64,000 bases of DNA from an uncultured Pelagibacteraceae bacterium (GTDB taxonomy: Bacteria > Pseudomonadota > Alphaproteobacteria > Pelagibacterales > Pelagibacteraceae). Numbering within the stretch: the stretch's first letter is position 1; every line of letters begins with the position of its first letter. The stretch lies in the NCBI GenBank assembly GCA_902618855.1, contig CACNCD010000003.1, positions 33,878 to 97,877 of the forward strand. The letters run 5' to 3'. A program made the translations under genes and the position numbers. The notes beneath the pieces were generated by a model. That model was given only the letters and a program-made list of their open reading frames with translations, did no database searches and was not told the origin of the DNA. Positions 30,736 through 41,216 of the stretch are shown in pieces.

Positions 30736-32419
30736 AAATAATTTTGAAAGAATAGTTATTGAAGATTACAAAAGCGATTTCTTATATAAAAAAAATAAGT
30801 CAAATTTGAATATTACTTTCAACAGAATCGCATTTATATTTTTTGTTTTTTTAATTGTTTGTTCAATATATTCGATAAGAGTTGTATATTTGGGAGGTCT
30901 AAATATTTCAAAAGTAGAAAATATTACCCATCCTTTAAAGTCAAACTATAGAGCTGACATCATTGATAATAATGGAAGTTTTATAGTAAAATCAGTAAGA
31001 ACTACAGATGTAGGCATTAATCCAAAGCTTGTTATGGATAAAAAAAAACTACTTGTAAGTTTACAGTTAATTTTTCCTAATAAAGATTTTACGAAAATTA
31101 AAAAAAAAATTTACAAGAAAAAGTTCTTTTACCTAAAAAAAAAAATTAGCCAGCAACAGTATGAAAAACTTCGTTTACTTGGAGAAAAATCTATTATCTT
31201 TGAAGAAAAATTAACAAGAATCTATCCCCAAGAAAATTTATTTAGCCATGTAATTGGTCAAATAGACAATGATAACAATGGAATTTCAGGAATTGAAAAA
31301 TTTTTCGATTATGAACTTAAAACTAGAAAAGATCCCTTAGAACTAACAGTTGATACTGATATTCAATTTTTAGTAAGAGAGGAACTTTTAAAATTCGAAG
31401 ATATTTTTAGAAGCAAAGGGTCAGCTGCAATTTTAATGAACGTAAAGAACGGTAATATTATTTCAATGGTTTCTTTACCTGATTTCAATCTTAATAAAAG
31501 AGAACAGATTAATGATGTGAAATTTATTAATAGAGCAACAAAAGGAGTGTATGAACTTGGTTCAGTTTTTAAAACATTCACTATAGCGGCAGGAATAAAT
31601 GAGGGAGAGATTGAACCAGGTACAATTTTTGAAGACCTGCCAAAAAGTATTACTTGTGCTGGAAGACCAATTAGAGAATATGATAATGAAATTCCAGCTA
31701 ATCTAACTGCAGAGGATATTTTAATAAGATCTGGAAATATTGGATCGGTCAGAATTGCACAAATATTAGGCGTTGAAAAATTTAAAAATTTTTTAGAGAA
31801 AATTGGTGTTTTAAACAAAATTGAATTTGATATTGAAGAAGTGGGTCAACCCATACCATTTAGATGGGGAAAGTGTAAACTAGCTACATCATCATTTGGG
31901 CATGGCATCACTACAACACCCTTACAATTAGCAAAAGCTTATGCAATAATTGCAAATGGTGGCTACAATATAAGACCTACATTAATTAAAAAAAATATTT
32001 CAGATAATAAAATTAAAAGTAGAGTTTTAAACGATGGTGTATCAAAAAAGATTAATAAAATATTAAGGAAAATTGTTTCAACAAAAGAGGGAACAGCGGG
32101 ATTTGCTAATATTAAAGGGTACCAGGTCGGTGGAAAAACAGGTACCGCTCAAAAAACGATAGGAGGCAAATATTCAAAGAATAAAGTAAATACTTTTGTT
32201 GCTGTTTTTCCAACCTCTAAACCACAATATGTTTTAGTAATTTTATTGGATGAACCTAAACCAAGTAAAGATTATATTTATCATTACAAAGATGGCTCGG
32301 GTTGGAAATATAAGGGAACTGCATACAATACAGCCGGCTGGACATCTGTTGAGGTTGCAGGCAAAATAATAGAGAAAATTGGACCTATTTTAGCCACAAA
32401 ATATATCGAAGTTAAATAA
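30728..32419 (+). CDS. ftsI: Peptidoglycan D,D-transpeptidase FtsI (PBP3)
   Basis: A 563-residue class B penicillin-binding protein that cross-links septal peptidoglycan. One N-terminal transmembrane helix (IAFIFFVFLIVCSIYSIRVV), a pedestal/dimerisation domain, and the transpeptidase with SxxK (GSVFKTF, about residue 280), SxN (SGNIGSV) and KTGT (VGGKTGTAQKT). Overlaps ftsL by 8 bp and is 4 bp upstream of murE-murF. The sequence is family-typical. Confidence 0.96.
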   Translation: MSENNFERIVIEDYKSDFLYKKNKSNLNITFNRIAFIFFVFLIVCSIYSIRVVYLGGLNISKVENITHPLKSNYRADIIDNNGSFIVKSVRTTDVGINPKLVMDKKKLLVSLQLIFPNKDFTKIKKKIYKKKFFYLKKKISQQQYEKLRLLGEKSIIFEEKLTRIYPQENLFSHVIGQIDNDNNGISGIEKFFDYELKTRKDPLELTVDTDIQFLVREELLKFEDIFRSKGSAAILMNVKNGNIISMVSLPDFNLNKREQINDVKFINRATKGVYELGSVFKTFTIAAGINEGEIEPGTIFEDLPKSITCAGRPIREYDNEIPANLTAEDILIRSGNIGSVRIAQILGVEKFKNFLEKIGVLNKIEFDIEEVGQPIPFRWGKCKLATSSFGHGITTTPLQLAKAYAIIANGGYNIRPTLIKKNISDNKIKSRVLNDGVSKKINKILRKIVSTKEGTAGFANIKGYQVGGKTGTAQKTIGGKYSKNKVNTFVAVFPTSKPQYVLVILLDEPKPSKDYIYHYKDGSGWKYKGTAYNTAGWTSVEVAGKIIEKIGPILATKYIEVK

Positions 32420-32423
32420 CCTT

Positions 32424-35264
32424 ATGTTGATAGGGAACTACTTTAAAAATATAAATTCAAAATTTAAAAACCATAAATTTTCAGGTTTAAGTTTTAATAG
32501 CACAAAATGCAAAAAAAATTATATTTTTTTTGCAGTAAAAGGAAATAATAATGATGGAAATAGATATATATCCCATGCAATAAAAAATGGTGCAAAAACA
32601 ATAATATCAAACAATAATTTCGAGGGTAAAAAAAATGATGTTTTGTTTATAAAGTCATCGAATGTAAGAAAATTAATCGCTGAAATTGCAAATAAAGTTT
32701 ATAAAAAAAAACCTAAGAATCTTGTTGCAGTTACTGGAACAAATGGCAAATCATCAATTGCTAATTTTTATTTTCAAATATTAAAATTAAATAAAAAAAA
32801 AGTGGCATCAATTGGAACTTTAGGAATTCAAACAAACTTAAACAAAAAAAATTTAGAAAACACAACAATAGATCCTATAGAATTATCAAAATATCTTCTA
32901 AAATTAAAAGATCAAAATATTGACGATGTAATACTGGAAGCTTCGAGCCATGGATTAAAACAATATCGTCTTGATGGATTAAACTTTAAAATTGGAATAT
33001 TTACTAATTTATCTCGTGATCATTTAGATTATCATAAATCTTTTAAAGATTATTTAAATTCAAAACTTCATTTATTCAAAAAATTATTACAGAAAAATTC
33101 AAAAGTAATTACAGATTTAGATATTCCAGAGTATAAAAAAATTAAGTCAATAGTCAGAAGAAAAAGACTCCAATTAAATACAATATCAAATAAGTATGGT
33201 GATTTAAATCTCATATCTCATAAATATAAGGGAGAAAAACAAATTTTGAAAATTAGCTACAAAAATAGACTACATACTCTCGAATTGAATTTGATCGGTA
33301 AAATTCAATTAAAAAATCTTTTAATGTCGATGATAGCAGCAAATATGAGCAATATCGATTTTAAAAAAGTAGTAAATGTTGTAAAAAAAATTAAATCTGT
33401 TGCAGGACGTTTTGAGAAAATTGGAACATTAAAAAATAAATCACTAGTAATATTAGATTATGCACATACACCTGATGCCTTAAAAATATGTTTGCAGAAT
33501 ATTAAAGATCAATTTCAAAATAGAAAAATTTCATTAGTTTTTGGATGTGGTGGAGAGAGAGATAAAAATAAAAGACCTATGATGGGGAAAATAGCTAATA
33601 ATTATTGTGATAAGATTTATTTGACTGATGATAACCCTAGAAATGAAAATCCAGGAAAAATAAGAGCTGATATAAAAAGAAAAATAAAAAGATCTAAATT
33701 ACATGAAATTTCTAATAGAGAAATAGCAATTAAACACAGTATTCAAAATTTAAGTTCAGGAGAAATTTTAGTAGTAGCGGGAAAAGGACATGAAAAAGTA
33801 CAGGATTATGGAAAATATAAAAATTTTTTTTCAGATAAAGATTGTATTCAAAAATATATAAATAAAAAAAATAAAGAACTAAATAAGGATCTCAAATTAA
33901 ATATAATAAATGATATAAGAAAAAACAAAAAAATATCTTTTAAAGGAAAAATCAGAAATGCATCAATTAATTCAAAAGAAATAAAAAAAAATGATATTTT
34001 TTTTGCAATTCAGGGAAAAAACAAAGATGGAAATAAGTTTATCGGAGAAGCTTTTAATAAAGGCGCGTCTTTAGCTGTTGTAAATAAAATTGATAAATCC
34101 AAAAAAAGGAACAGGCAAATAAAAGTTGAAAATACCCTTGCTTTCCTAACAAAAACTTCAGAAATTATCAGACAAAACTCTTTATCCAAAATTATAGCGA
34201 TTACGGGAAGTTGTGGAAAAACTTCCCTAAAAGAACTTTTAAGGAAAACTTTAAGTAGATTTGGAAATGTAAGTTCCTCTCCTAAATCTTTTAATAATAA
34301 ATATGGTGTACCACTAAGTCTATTTAATCTGAATGTAAATCACGACTATGGAGTTTTTGAAGCTGGCATGGATAAAAAAGGCGAGATAGATAGATTAACT
34401 AAAATAATTAAACCTGATGTCGGTATAATTACCAATATATCTTATGCTCATGCAAAAAATTTTAAAAACATAAACCAAATAGCTTTAGCTAAGGCTGAAA
34501 TAATCAACAACATAAAACCAGGTGGTTTAATAATATTAAATGCTGATGATAGCTTTTTTTCTCTACATAAAAAAATAGCTCTTAAGAAAAAGTTACAGGT
34601 TTTGACCTTTGGCATGTATAAAAAAGCTAATGTACAATTTAGATCAATTTCAAGAAATAAAAATAATTTTAAAATTTCGGTAGCAATAAATAATAAAAAA
34701 ACTTTTTTTAATTTGTCTAGCAACTTTGAAAATTTTATAAAAAATATACTGGCGGTAATTACTGTTATTTCATATTTTACAGATCCGTTTAAATTGGACA
34801 AAAATATTTTTAGGAATTTTCAAACACCAGAGGGCAGAGGAGATATTTTAAAAATTAAAATTAATAAAAAGAACATTAATTTAGTTGATGAAAGTTATAA
34901 TTCGAATCCGCTTTCATTAAAAAGTGCAATACAAAATTTTAATATGATAAAAACTCGCAATAAAAAATATATGATTTTAGGAGATATGATGGAGCTGGGA
35001 AGGCACTCAAAAATTCAACATAGAAAAATAGCGCCAATTATTAATTCTTCTGGAATCGATAAAATTAATATCTTGGGGAATCACATAAAAGAAACCTTTA
35101 AAAATATAAAACCTGTAAAAAAAGGATTAATTTTAAGTGAAAGTTTACAAATAATTGATTTGATTAAAAATCAATTAAATAATAATGATTATTTAATGAT
35201 CAAAGGATCAAATTCGACAGGACTTAACAAATTCACAAAAGAACTTAAAAAAAATGTTATATAG
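32424..35264 (+). CDS. murE/murF: Fused MurE-MurF peptidoglycan precursor ligase
   Basis: One 946-codon frame encodes two Mur ligases. Residues 1 to about 480 are MurE: P-loop VTGTNGKSSIANF (about 102), EASSHGLKQYRLDG, and DDNPRNENPG (about 400), whose DNPR indicates meso-diaminopimelate specificity. Residues about 490-946 are MurF: NSKEIKKNDIFFAIQGKNKDG, P-loop ITGSCGKTSLKELL (about 592), NKYGVPLSLFNL and DESYNSNPLSLKSAI, adding D-Ala-D-Ala. There is no stop or start signal at the junction. Fusion would couple two consecutive steps. Overlaps mraY by 11 bp. Confidence 0.96.
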   Translation: MLIGNYFKNINSKFKNHKFSGLSFNSTKCKKNYIFFAVKGNNNDGNRYISHAIKNGAKTIISNNNFEGKKNDVLFIKSSNVRKLIAEIANKVYKKKPKNLVAVTGTNGKSSIANFYFQILKLNKKKVASIGTLGIQTNLNKKNLENTTIDPIELSKYLLKLKDQNIDDVILEASSHGLKQYRLDGLNFKIGIFTNLSRDHLDYHKSFKDYLNSKLHLFKKLLQKNSKVITDLDIPEYKKIKSIVRRKRLQLNTISNKYGDLNLISHKYKGEKQILKISYKNRLHTLELNLIGKIQLKNLLMSMIAANMSNIDFKKVVNVVKKIKSVAGRFEKIGTLKNKSLVILDYAHTPDALKICLQNIKDQFQNRKISLVFGCGGERDKNKRPMMGKIANNYCDKIYLTDDNPRNENPGKIRADIKRKIKRSKLHEISNREIAIKHSIQNLSSGEILVVAGKGHEKVQDYGKYKNFFSDKDCIQKYINKKNKELNKDLKLNIINDIRKNKKISFKGKIRNASINSKEIKKNDIFFAIQGKNKDGNKFIGEAFNKGASLAVVNKIDKSKKRNRQIKVENTLAFLTKTSEIIRQNSLSKIIAITGSCGKTSLKELLRKTLSRFGNVSSSPKSFNNKYGVPLSLFNLNVNHDYGVFEAGMDKKGEIDRLTKIIKPDVGIITNISYAHAKNFKNINQIALAKAEIINNIKPGGLIILNADDSFFSLHKKIALKKKLQVLTFGMYKKANVQFRSISRNKNNFKISVAINNKKTFFNLSSNFENFIKNILAVITVISYFTDPFKLDKNIFRNFQTPEGRGDILKIKINKKNINLVDESYNSNPLSLKSAIQNFNMIKTRNKKYMILGDMMELGRHSKIQHRKIAPIINSSGIDKINILGNHIKETFKNIKPVKKGLILSESLQIIDLIKNQLNNNDYLMIKGSNSTGLNKFTKELKKNVI

Positions 35265-36339
35265 TTTGTCACTCAATTTTGTAGAAGTATTTACATTCCT
35301 TAATGTATTTAAATATTTGACTGTAAGAACAGGACTAGCAGTTTTTACCTCAATGTTTGTAGTATTTATTGTTGGGACTCCATTTATAAAATTTTTTTCA
35401 ACTAAACAAATTTTAGATCCAATTAGAGAGGATGGTCCAAGTGAACATATTATAAAAAAAATTGGTACGCCAACAATGGGAGGTGTTTTAATTTTATTGG
35501 GCCTTTTTTCGGGGATATTACTTTGGGGAGATTTATCGAATTTTTTTATATGGTTTTTAATTTTTATAGTTGGGTCTTATGGATTATTAGGTGCATATGA
35601 CGATTACAGAAAAATTAAATATAAAAATTCTTCTGGTGTTTCTTTTAAATTTAAAATTATTACACAAATCCTAATTGCAGTAGTAGGCATTATATTCTTA
35701 ACATATTTTACTGAACACTCAGAGCTTGAATATTTATATTTTCCTTTTTTTAAAAATCTAATGATTAATTTAGGATGGTTTTTTATCCCTTTTTCTGTTT
35801 TTATAATAGTTGGTTCATCTAATGCAGTAAACTTAACTGATGGTCTCGATGGGCTTGCAACAGTCCCAGTTATATTAGTTGCGGGATGTTTTGCTTTTAT
35901 AAGCTATGTTACCGGGAATATTGTTTTTTCTGATTATCTTCAAATTCCTTATATTGAGGGAATAGGTGAAGTGTCAGTTTTTTGTGGTTCTATAATTGGA
36001 GCTTGTATAGGCTTTTTATGGTTTAATGCACCTCCTGCAAAAATTTTTATGGGAGATACCGGATCACTTTCACTTGGTGGATCCCTGGGGGCAATTGGCA
36101 TTATTACAAAACATGAAATTGTTTTAGCGATTACTGGAGGATTATTTGTGTTAGAGGCAATATCTGTAATTGTTCAAGTTATGTCTTATAAAATTACCGG
36201 TAAAAGAGTTTTTAAAATGGCACCAATACACCATCACTTTGAAAAGAAAGGTTGGCCCGAGTCAACTGTAGTAGTTAGATTCTGGATTATTTCGATCATT
36301 TTGGCAATGATAGGTCTGGCAACTTTAAAATTCAGGTAA
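35254..36339 (+). CDS. mraY: Phospho-N-acetylmuramoyl-pentapeptide transferase
   Basis: A 361-residue, ten-helix membrane enzyme making lipid I from undecaprenyl phosphate and UDP-MurNAc-pentapeptide. Motifs include GTPTMGGVLILLGL, the aspartate pair in GAYDDYRKIKY, NAVNLTDGLDGLATVP, FMGDTGSLSLGGSLG and the cytoplasmic histidine loop APIHHHFEKKGWPES. All catalytic acidic residues are present. Typical length. The gene runs directly into murD (stop and start share one base). Confidence 0.98.
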   Translation: MLYSLSLNFVEVFTFLNVFKYLTVRTGLAVFTSMFVVFIVGTPFIKFFSTKQILDPIREDGPSEHIIKKIGTPTMGGVLILLGLFSGILLWGDLSNFFIWFLIFIVGSYGLLGAYDDYRKIKYKNSSGVSFKFKIITQILIAVVGIIFLTYFTEHSELEYLYFPFFKNLMINLGWFFIPFSVFIIVGSSNAVNLTDGLDGLATVPVILVAGCFAFISYVTGNIVFSDYLQIPYIEGIGEVSVFCGSIIGACIGFLWFNAPPAKIFMGDTGSLSLGGSLGAIGIITKHEIVLAITGGLFVLEAISVIVQVMSYKITGKRVFKMAPIHHHFEKKGWPESTVVVRFWIISIILAMIGLATLKFR

Positions 36340-37640
36340 TGAAAAAGAAACAGAAAATTTTTTCTAAAAAAAAAATTTTAATTTATGGTTTGGGAAAAAC
36401 TGGAGTTTCTAGTCATTTATTTTTAAAAAAAAATAATGAAACCCTTCTTTTTGATGATATTAAAAAAAATTTAATCATAAATAAAAAATTCTTTATAAAT
36501 AAAAAGAAAATTTATAAATATAATTTTGATTATATTTTGGTAAGTCCCGGGATAAATATTAGAAAATGTAGTTTAAAGAAATATATATCCAAAAACTTAA
36601 ATAAAGTAATTACAGATTTAGATATATTTTATAGCCATTATTTTAAAAATAAAATTATATCAATTACTGGAACCAATGGGAAATCAACTACAGCTCAAAT
36701 TTTATTTGAGGTTTTAAAAGACCAAAAAAAAGATGTAAGGCTGGTGGGAAATATTGGAAATCCTATTTTAAATGAAAAAAAAGTAACTCCCAAAACTATT
36801 TTTGTTATCGAGGCATCTTCTTATCAATTAGAATATAGTAAAATTTTTAAGGCAAATTATGCCGCGATTCTAAATATCTCACCTGATCACATTGAAAGAC
36901 ATGGAAACTTAAATAATTATGTTAAATCTAAATTTAAATTAATTAAGAATCAAAATGAGGAAGACTACTCATTTCTAGATTTTAAAAATAAATACCTCAA
37001 AAAATTTTTAAAACAAAATAATTCAAAATCTAAAATGATCAATGTTCACAAAAAACTATTTTCAGAAAATATTGCAAAAATTAAAAATCCTTATTTTCTT
37101 ACTAATGGAAACAAGCAAAATTTGAGTTTTGTGTGTGCGATTTCAAAAAAACTAGGTATCCAACAATCTCAATTATTTAAAACTATCAATAAATTTAAAG
37201 GTTTAAATTTTAGACAACAAGTTATTTATAAAAATAAAAATTTTAAAGTTATTAACGACTCTAAGGCTACAAGTTTTTCATCAACTATAAATATTCTTGA
37301 ATCTTTAAATAAGGTTCATTGGCTTCTTGGTGGAATTCCAAAATCTGGTGATAATTTTAATATGAGCAAAAAAAAATGTATAAATTTTAAGGCTTATATA
37401 TATGGCAAAAATAAAAATCATTTTATTAAAATATTGAAAAATAAAATAAGATATGAATCTTTCAAAAACTTAGAAAGTGCACTAAAAAAAACTATTTACG
37501 ACATCAAAAATGAGAAAAGTCAAATTGATAATACTATTCTTTTTAGCCCATCTGCAGCATCTTTTGATAGTTATAAAAATTTTGAAGACAGAGGAAAAAA
37601 ATTTAATGAACTTTTCAAAAAAATTTATTTAAACAAATAG
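36339..37640 (+). CDS. murD: UDP-MurNAc-L-alanine:D-glutamate ligase
   Basis: A 433-residue Mur ligase. N-terminal Rossmann-like KILIYGLGKTGVSSH, P-loop SITGTNGKSTTAQIL (about 107-121), EASSYQLEYSK, NISPDHIERHG and the C-terminal FSPSAASFDSYKNFEDRG, which is the MurD signature with its conserved Ser-Pro-x-x-Ala-Ser. Very lysine/asparagine rich, as expected for the AT bias. Spaced 3 bp from ftsW. Confidence 0.96.
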   Translation: MKKKQKIFSKKKILIYGLGKTGVSSHLFLKKNNETLLFDDIKKNLIINKKFFINKKKIYKYNFDYILVSPGINIRKCSLKKYISKNLNKVITDLDIFYSHYFKNKIISITGTNGKSTTAQILFEVLKDQKKDVRLVGNIGNPILNEKKVTPKTIFVIEASSYQLEYSKIFKANYAAILNISPDHIERHGNLNNYVKSKFKLIKNQNEEDYSFLDFKNKYLKKFLKQNNSKSKMINVHKKLFSENIAKIKNPYFLTNGNKQNLSFVCAISKKLGIQQSQLFKTINKFKGLNFRQQVIYKNKNFKVINDSKATSFSSTINILESLNKVHWLLGGIPKSGDNFNMSKKKCINFKAYIYGKNKNHFIKILKNKIRYESFKNLESALKKTIYDIKNEKSQIDNTILFSPSAASFDSYKNFEDRGKKFNELFKKIYLNK

Positions 37641-37643
37641 TTT

Positions 37644-38753
37644 ATGTTGCAAATTAATAAAATTTATTATGGATGGTGGAAAAATATAGATAAATCAATT
37701 TTTTTTTTAATTACGATTCTTTTTTCTTTGGGATTATTTTTTTCCTTAGTTTCAACCTCGCTTATTGCTTCTGATAATCTTAATACAAATAGTTATTATT
37801 TTTTTTTAAGACACCTATTTTATACATTCCTAGGTTTTTTCTTTATAATTTTTTTTTCATCATTGGACGAAAAAAATTTCTACAGAATATCAAATGCTTT
37901 ATTTTTGATTTGTTTCATTTTTTTAGCTTTAGTTCCCATCATAGGTGTAGAGGTAAAGGGATCTAAAAGATGGCTAGATATTTTGTTTTTGCCACGATTT
38001 CAACCTATTGAAGTTTTAAAACCATTTATCATTATAATGATAGCTACAATTTTAAGTTCAGAGAAAAATAAAAATATTTATTATAAATATCTTTTGAGTT
38101 TTTTTTTAATTGCTCCAATCATTTTTTTATTAATAACTCAGCCGGATATTGGACAAACTTTTTTAGTTCTTTTGACATGGCTTAGTTTAATTTTTATTTC
38201 TGGAATAAATTTAATAGTTTTTTTTCTTTTTTTTGGTTTAATGTTTTTATTATTACTTTATTTAATTTTATTCATTCCAAAGTTTTCTTATATTTTAATT
38301 AGACTAAAATCCTTTTTTGATCCAACATCAGGAAATAATTATCAATCCGAGAAAGCCTCTGAAGCAATTATTAACGGAGGTTTTTTTGGCAAAGGTATTG
38401 GAGAAGGGGTTTTAAAGAATAGAGTTCCTGAAGCTCATACTGACTATATTGTCTCAGTTATCTCAGAAGAATTTGGAGTAATTGTTATAATTATATTAAT
38501 GATAATTTTTTTATTTTTTATATATCAAGTGTTCAAAAAACTTTATTTCGAAAAAAATAATAAAGCGAAATTAATTTTAGTTGGATCTGCATCTATAATA
38601 TTATTCCAAGCATTAATTCACCTTGGGGTAAATATAAGATTGCTTCCAACAACAGGCATGACTTTACCATTTTTAAGTTATGGAGGCTCTTCTATAGTTG
38701 GAACAGCTATATTGTCAGGAATTATTTTAAATTTAACAAAAAGAAGAATTTAA
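37644..38753 (+). CDS. ftsW: SEDS-family peptidoglycan glycosyltransferase FtsW
   Basis: A 369-residue polytopic SEDS protein that polymerises lipid II at the septum with FtsI. Recognisable segments: VKGSKRWLDILFLPRFQPIE, LLITQPDIGQTFLVL, GGFFGKGIGEGVLKNRVPEA-H-TDYIVSVISEEFG (the catalytic Asp region) and LPTTGMTLPFLSYGGSSIV near the C-terminus. About ten membrane helices. Gene order murD-ftsW-murG is standard. Confidence 0.96.
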   Translation: MLQINKIYYGWWKNIDKSIFFLITILFSLGLFFSLVSTSLIASDNLNTNSYYFFLRHLFYTFLGFFFIIFFSSLDEKNFYRISNALFLICFIFLALVPIIGVEVKGSKRWLDILFLPRFQPIEVLKPFIIIMIATILSSEKNKNIYYKYLLSFFLIAPIIFLLITQPDIGQTFLVLLTWLSLIFISGINLIVFFLFFGLMFLLLLYLILFIPKFSYILIRLKSFFDPTSGNNYQSEKASEAIINGGFFGKGIGEGVLKNRVPEAHTDYIVSVISEEFGVIVIIILMIIFLFFIYQVFKKLYFEKNNKAKLILVGSASIILFQALIHLGVNIRLLPTTGMTLPFLSYGGSSIVGTAILSGIILNLTKRRI

Positions 38754-38758
38754 ATGTA

Positions 38759-39832
38759 ATGAAAAAAAAAATCTTAATTAGTACCGGAGGAACCGGCGGA
38801 CATGTCATTCCTGCTAATGTGTTTTTTGAACATTTAAAAAATGATTTTGAAGTATTTATCACTTCTGATCAAAGAGGTACAAAATTTTTGTATGAGAAAA
38901 CAGAAAATATAAAAATAATAAATATGCCGAAGATAAAAAAAAATATTTTAAATTTACCTTTAAATTTTATTTTAATTATTTTTTTAACTATAAAATCAAT
39001 TTTATTTATGAGAAGGAAAAATATAAGTGTTCTAATATCTACAGGTGGCTACATGTCATTACCATTATGTATTTCAGCAAAGATTTTAAATTTAAAAATA
39101 TATTTATTTGAACCAAATATGGTTTTAGGAAGAGCAAATGCTTTTTTTATGAGGTTTTGTAAAAAAATATTTTGTTATTCTAGTAATATTAAAAATTTTC
39201 CTAAAAAATATTTAAATAGAATAATAGTTATAAATCCTTTACTGCGAAAAAATTTTTATTCAATAAAATCTGATAAAAAGAAAATTTCAGAAGAAGTAAA
39301 CTTGTTAATAATAGGTGGAAGTCAAGGCGCAAAAGTTTTTGATCAAGATTTGAAAAATGTAGTTTATGAATTATCAAAAAAACATAAATTGACGATATAC
39401 CAACAAAGTAGCAATGAAAACTATGAGGATTTAAGAAATTTTTATAATTCAAAAAATATCGAACATCAGTTATTCAATTATGATAAAAATATTTTAGATG
39501 TTATATCTAGCTCAAACTTATGCATCACTAGAGCTGGGGCCTCGACATTATCAGAGTTAACTTATTTGAATATTCCGTACTTAGCAATTCCCTATCCTTT
39601 CGCTAAAGATAATCATCAATACGAAAATGGACTTTTCTATAAGAACCAAAATTGTTGTTGGCTACTTGAACAAAATAATATTACAAGTGAAATATTATTA
39701 AAAAAATTATTACAAATAATTGAAAATGAAAACGACTATCTAGAAAAAATAAAAAATATGAAAAATTTCAGGCAACAAAACAGCTGGAAAAATATTAACA
39801 AAAAAATTATACAGACCATAAATGAAAATTGA
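38759..39832 (+). CDS. murG: MurG, lipid II synthase (GlcNAc transferase)
   Basis: A 357-residue GT-B enzyme that adds GlcNAc to lipid I on the cytoplasmic face. STGGTGGHVIPANVF at the N-terminus, ISTGGYMSLPLCISAKIL, FEPNMVLGRAN, LLIIGGSQGAKVFDQD and CITRAGASTLSELTYLNIPYLAIPYP (cited in parts) are diagnostic. Overlaps murC by 11 bp. Confidence 0.97.
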   Translation: MKKKILISTGGTGGHVIPANVFFEHLKNDFEVFITSDQRGTKFLYEKTENIKIINMPKIKKNILNLPLNFILIIFLTIKSILFMRRKNISVLISTGGYMSLPLCISAKILNLKIYLFEPNMVLGRANAFFMRFCKKIFCYSSNIKNFPKKYLNRIIVINPLLRKNFYSIKSDKKKISEEVNLLIIGGSQGAKVFDQDLKNVVYELSKKHKLTIYQQSSNENYEDLRNFYNSKNIEHQLFNYDKNILDVISSSNLCITRAGASTLSELTYLNIPYLAIPYPFAKDNHQYENGLFYKNQNCCWLLEQNNITSEILLKKLLQIIENENDYLEKIKNMKNFRQQNSWKNINKKIIQTINEN

Positions 39833-41216
39833 ACTTGCACAAAAAGAAAATATACATTTTGTCGGTATAGGTGGTATTGGCATGAGTGGTCTTGCATTAA
39901 TTATGAAAGGTATGGGATTTAAAGTGCAGGGAAGTGACATCTCAAAAAATAAAAATATAGATAGACTAAAAAAAAATAAAATTAAAATTTTTACAGGTCA
40001 TAGTAAAAAAAATATTGATAGAGCAACAATACTTGTTATTTCCTCTGCAATAAAAAAAAATAATTCAGAAGTTCAGCAAGCAAAAATTAAAAATCTTCCT
40101 ATTTATAAAAGAGGAGACATGTTAGCGCACATTGTTTCTTTAACACAAAATGTTGTTGTCGCTGGCTCGCACGGCAAAACGACTACAACCTCACTTATTT
40201 CAGGGATCTTTTCTAAAGCAAAATTAGACCCAACTATAATTAATGGCGGTGTGATAAATTCTATACAAAATTCAGCGAGGTTAGGAAAAAGTAAGTGGTG
40301 TGTATTAGAGTCAGACGAGTCTGACGGAAGCTTCATAAAGGTTCCTCCAACATATTCTGTTGTAACAAATATAGATAGAGAACACATGGATTATTATAAA
40401 TCTATGGAAAAGTTAAAAAATCATTTTTTAGAATTTATTAATAAAGTCCCATCTTTTGGAAAATCTTTTATTTGTAAAGATGATAAAATTAATAGCCAAA
40501 TAATTAAAAAAATTAAAACAAAAAATTTTTATACGTATGGAACAAAGAAAGATTCAAATTTCGTAATTCAAAATATCAGACGTTTTAGAGATATGTCAAT
40601 TTTCGATGTAATTATATCTTTACCAGGTAAAAAAAAAATTACACTAAAAAATATAAATATTCCTTTGTTAGGTTTGCATAATATAAGAAATGCTACAGCT
40701 GCTGTAGCAGTTGCATTTACAATCGGAATATCTACTGAAATTATTAAAAATTCACTAATAAAATTTCAAGGAGTACAAAGAAGGTTTAATAAAATTTTTA
40801 ATTATAGAGGAGTAAGTTTTTTTGACGATTATGCGCATCACCCAACTGAAATTAAAGAACTGATAAATGGCGTTCATCAGGTTTATCAAAAGGAAAAAAT
40901 ATACTGTATTTTCCAACCGCATAGAATATCAAGATTAAAAGACTTGCGAAAAGAATTTAGCTCCTCTTTTAGTAAAACAGAGGCGGTAATTTTGTGCCCA
41001 ATTTACAAAGCAGGAGAAAAAATAAAATTAGGATTTGATTATTTAAATTTTGCAAAAGAAATATGTCGAAACTCAAAAGTCAAAGTTTATTTAGTCAAAG
41101 ATCAATATGAGTTAAGTAAATTCGTAAAGCAAAATATTTATGGTGATAAAATTGTAATTGGTATGGGCGCAGGTTCAATTTCAAACTGGATGAAGGAACT
41201 GCCAAAATTATTATGA
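39822..41216 (+). CDS. murC: UDP-N-acetylmuramate:L-alanine ligase
   Basis: A 464-residue Mur ligase adding the first amino acid of the stem peptide. NIHFVGIGGIGMSGLA at the start, P-loop VVAGSHGKTTTTSLI, LESDESDGSFIKV, TNIDREHMDYY, FDDYAHHPTEI and IFQPHRISRLKDL match MurC. The family's final helix is present. Overlaps murB by 4 bp. Confidence 0.98.
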   Translation: MKIELAQKENIHFVGIGGIGMSGLALIMKGMGFKVQGSDISKNKNIDRLKKNKIKIFTGHSKKNIDRATILVISSAIKKNNSEVQQAKIKNLPIYKRGDMLAHIVSLTQNVVVAGSHGKTTTTSLISGIFSKAKLDPTIINGGVINSIQNSARLGKSKWCVLESDESDGSFIKVPPTYSVVTNIDREHMDYYKSMEKLKNHFLEFINKVPSFGKSFICKDDKINSQIIKKIKTKNFYTYGTKKDSNFVIQNIRRFRDMSIFDVIISLPGKKKITLKNINIPLLGLHNIRNATAAVAVAFTIGISTEIIKNSLIKFQGVQRRFNKIFNYRGVSFFDDYAHHPTEIKELINGVHQVYQKEKIYCIFQPHRISRLKDLRKEFSSSFSKTEAVILCPIYKAGEKIKLGFDYLNFAKEICRNSKVKVYLVKDQYELSKFVKQNIYGDKIVIGMGAGSISNWMKELPKLL

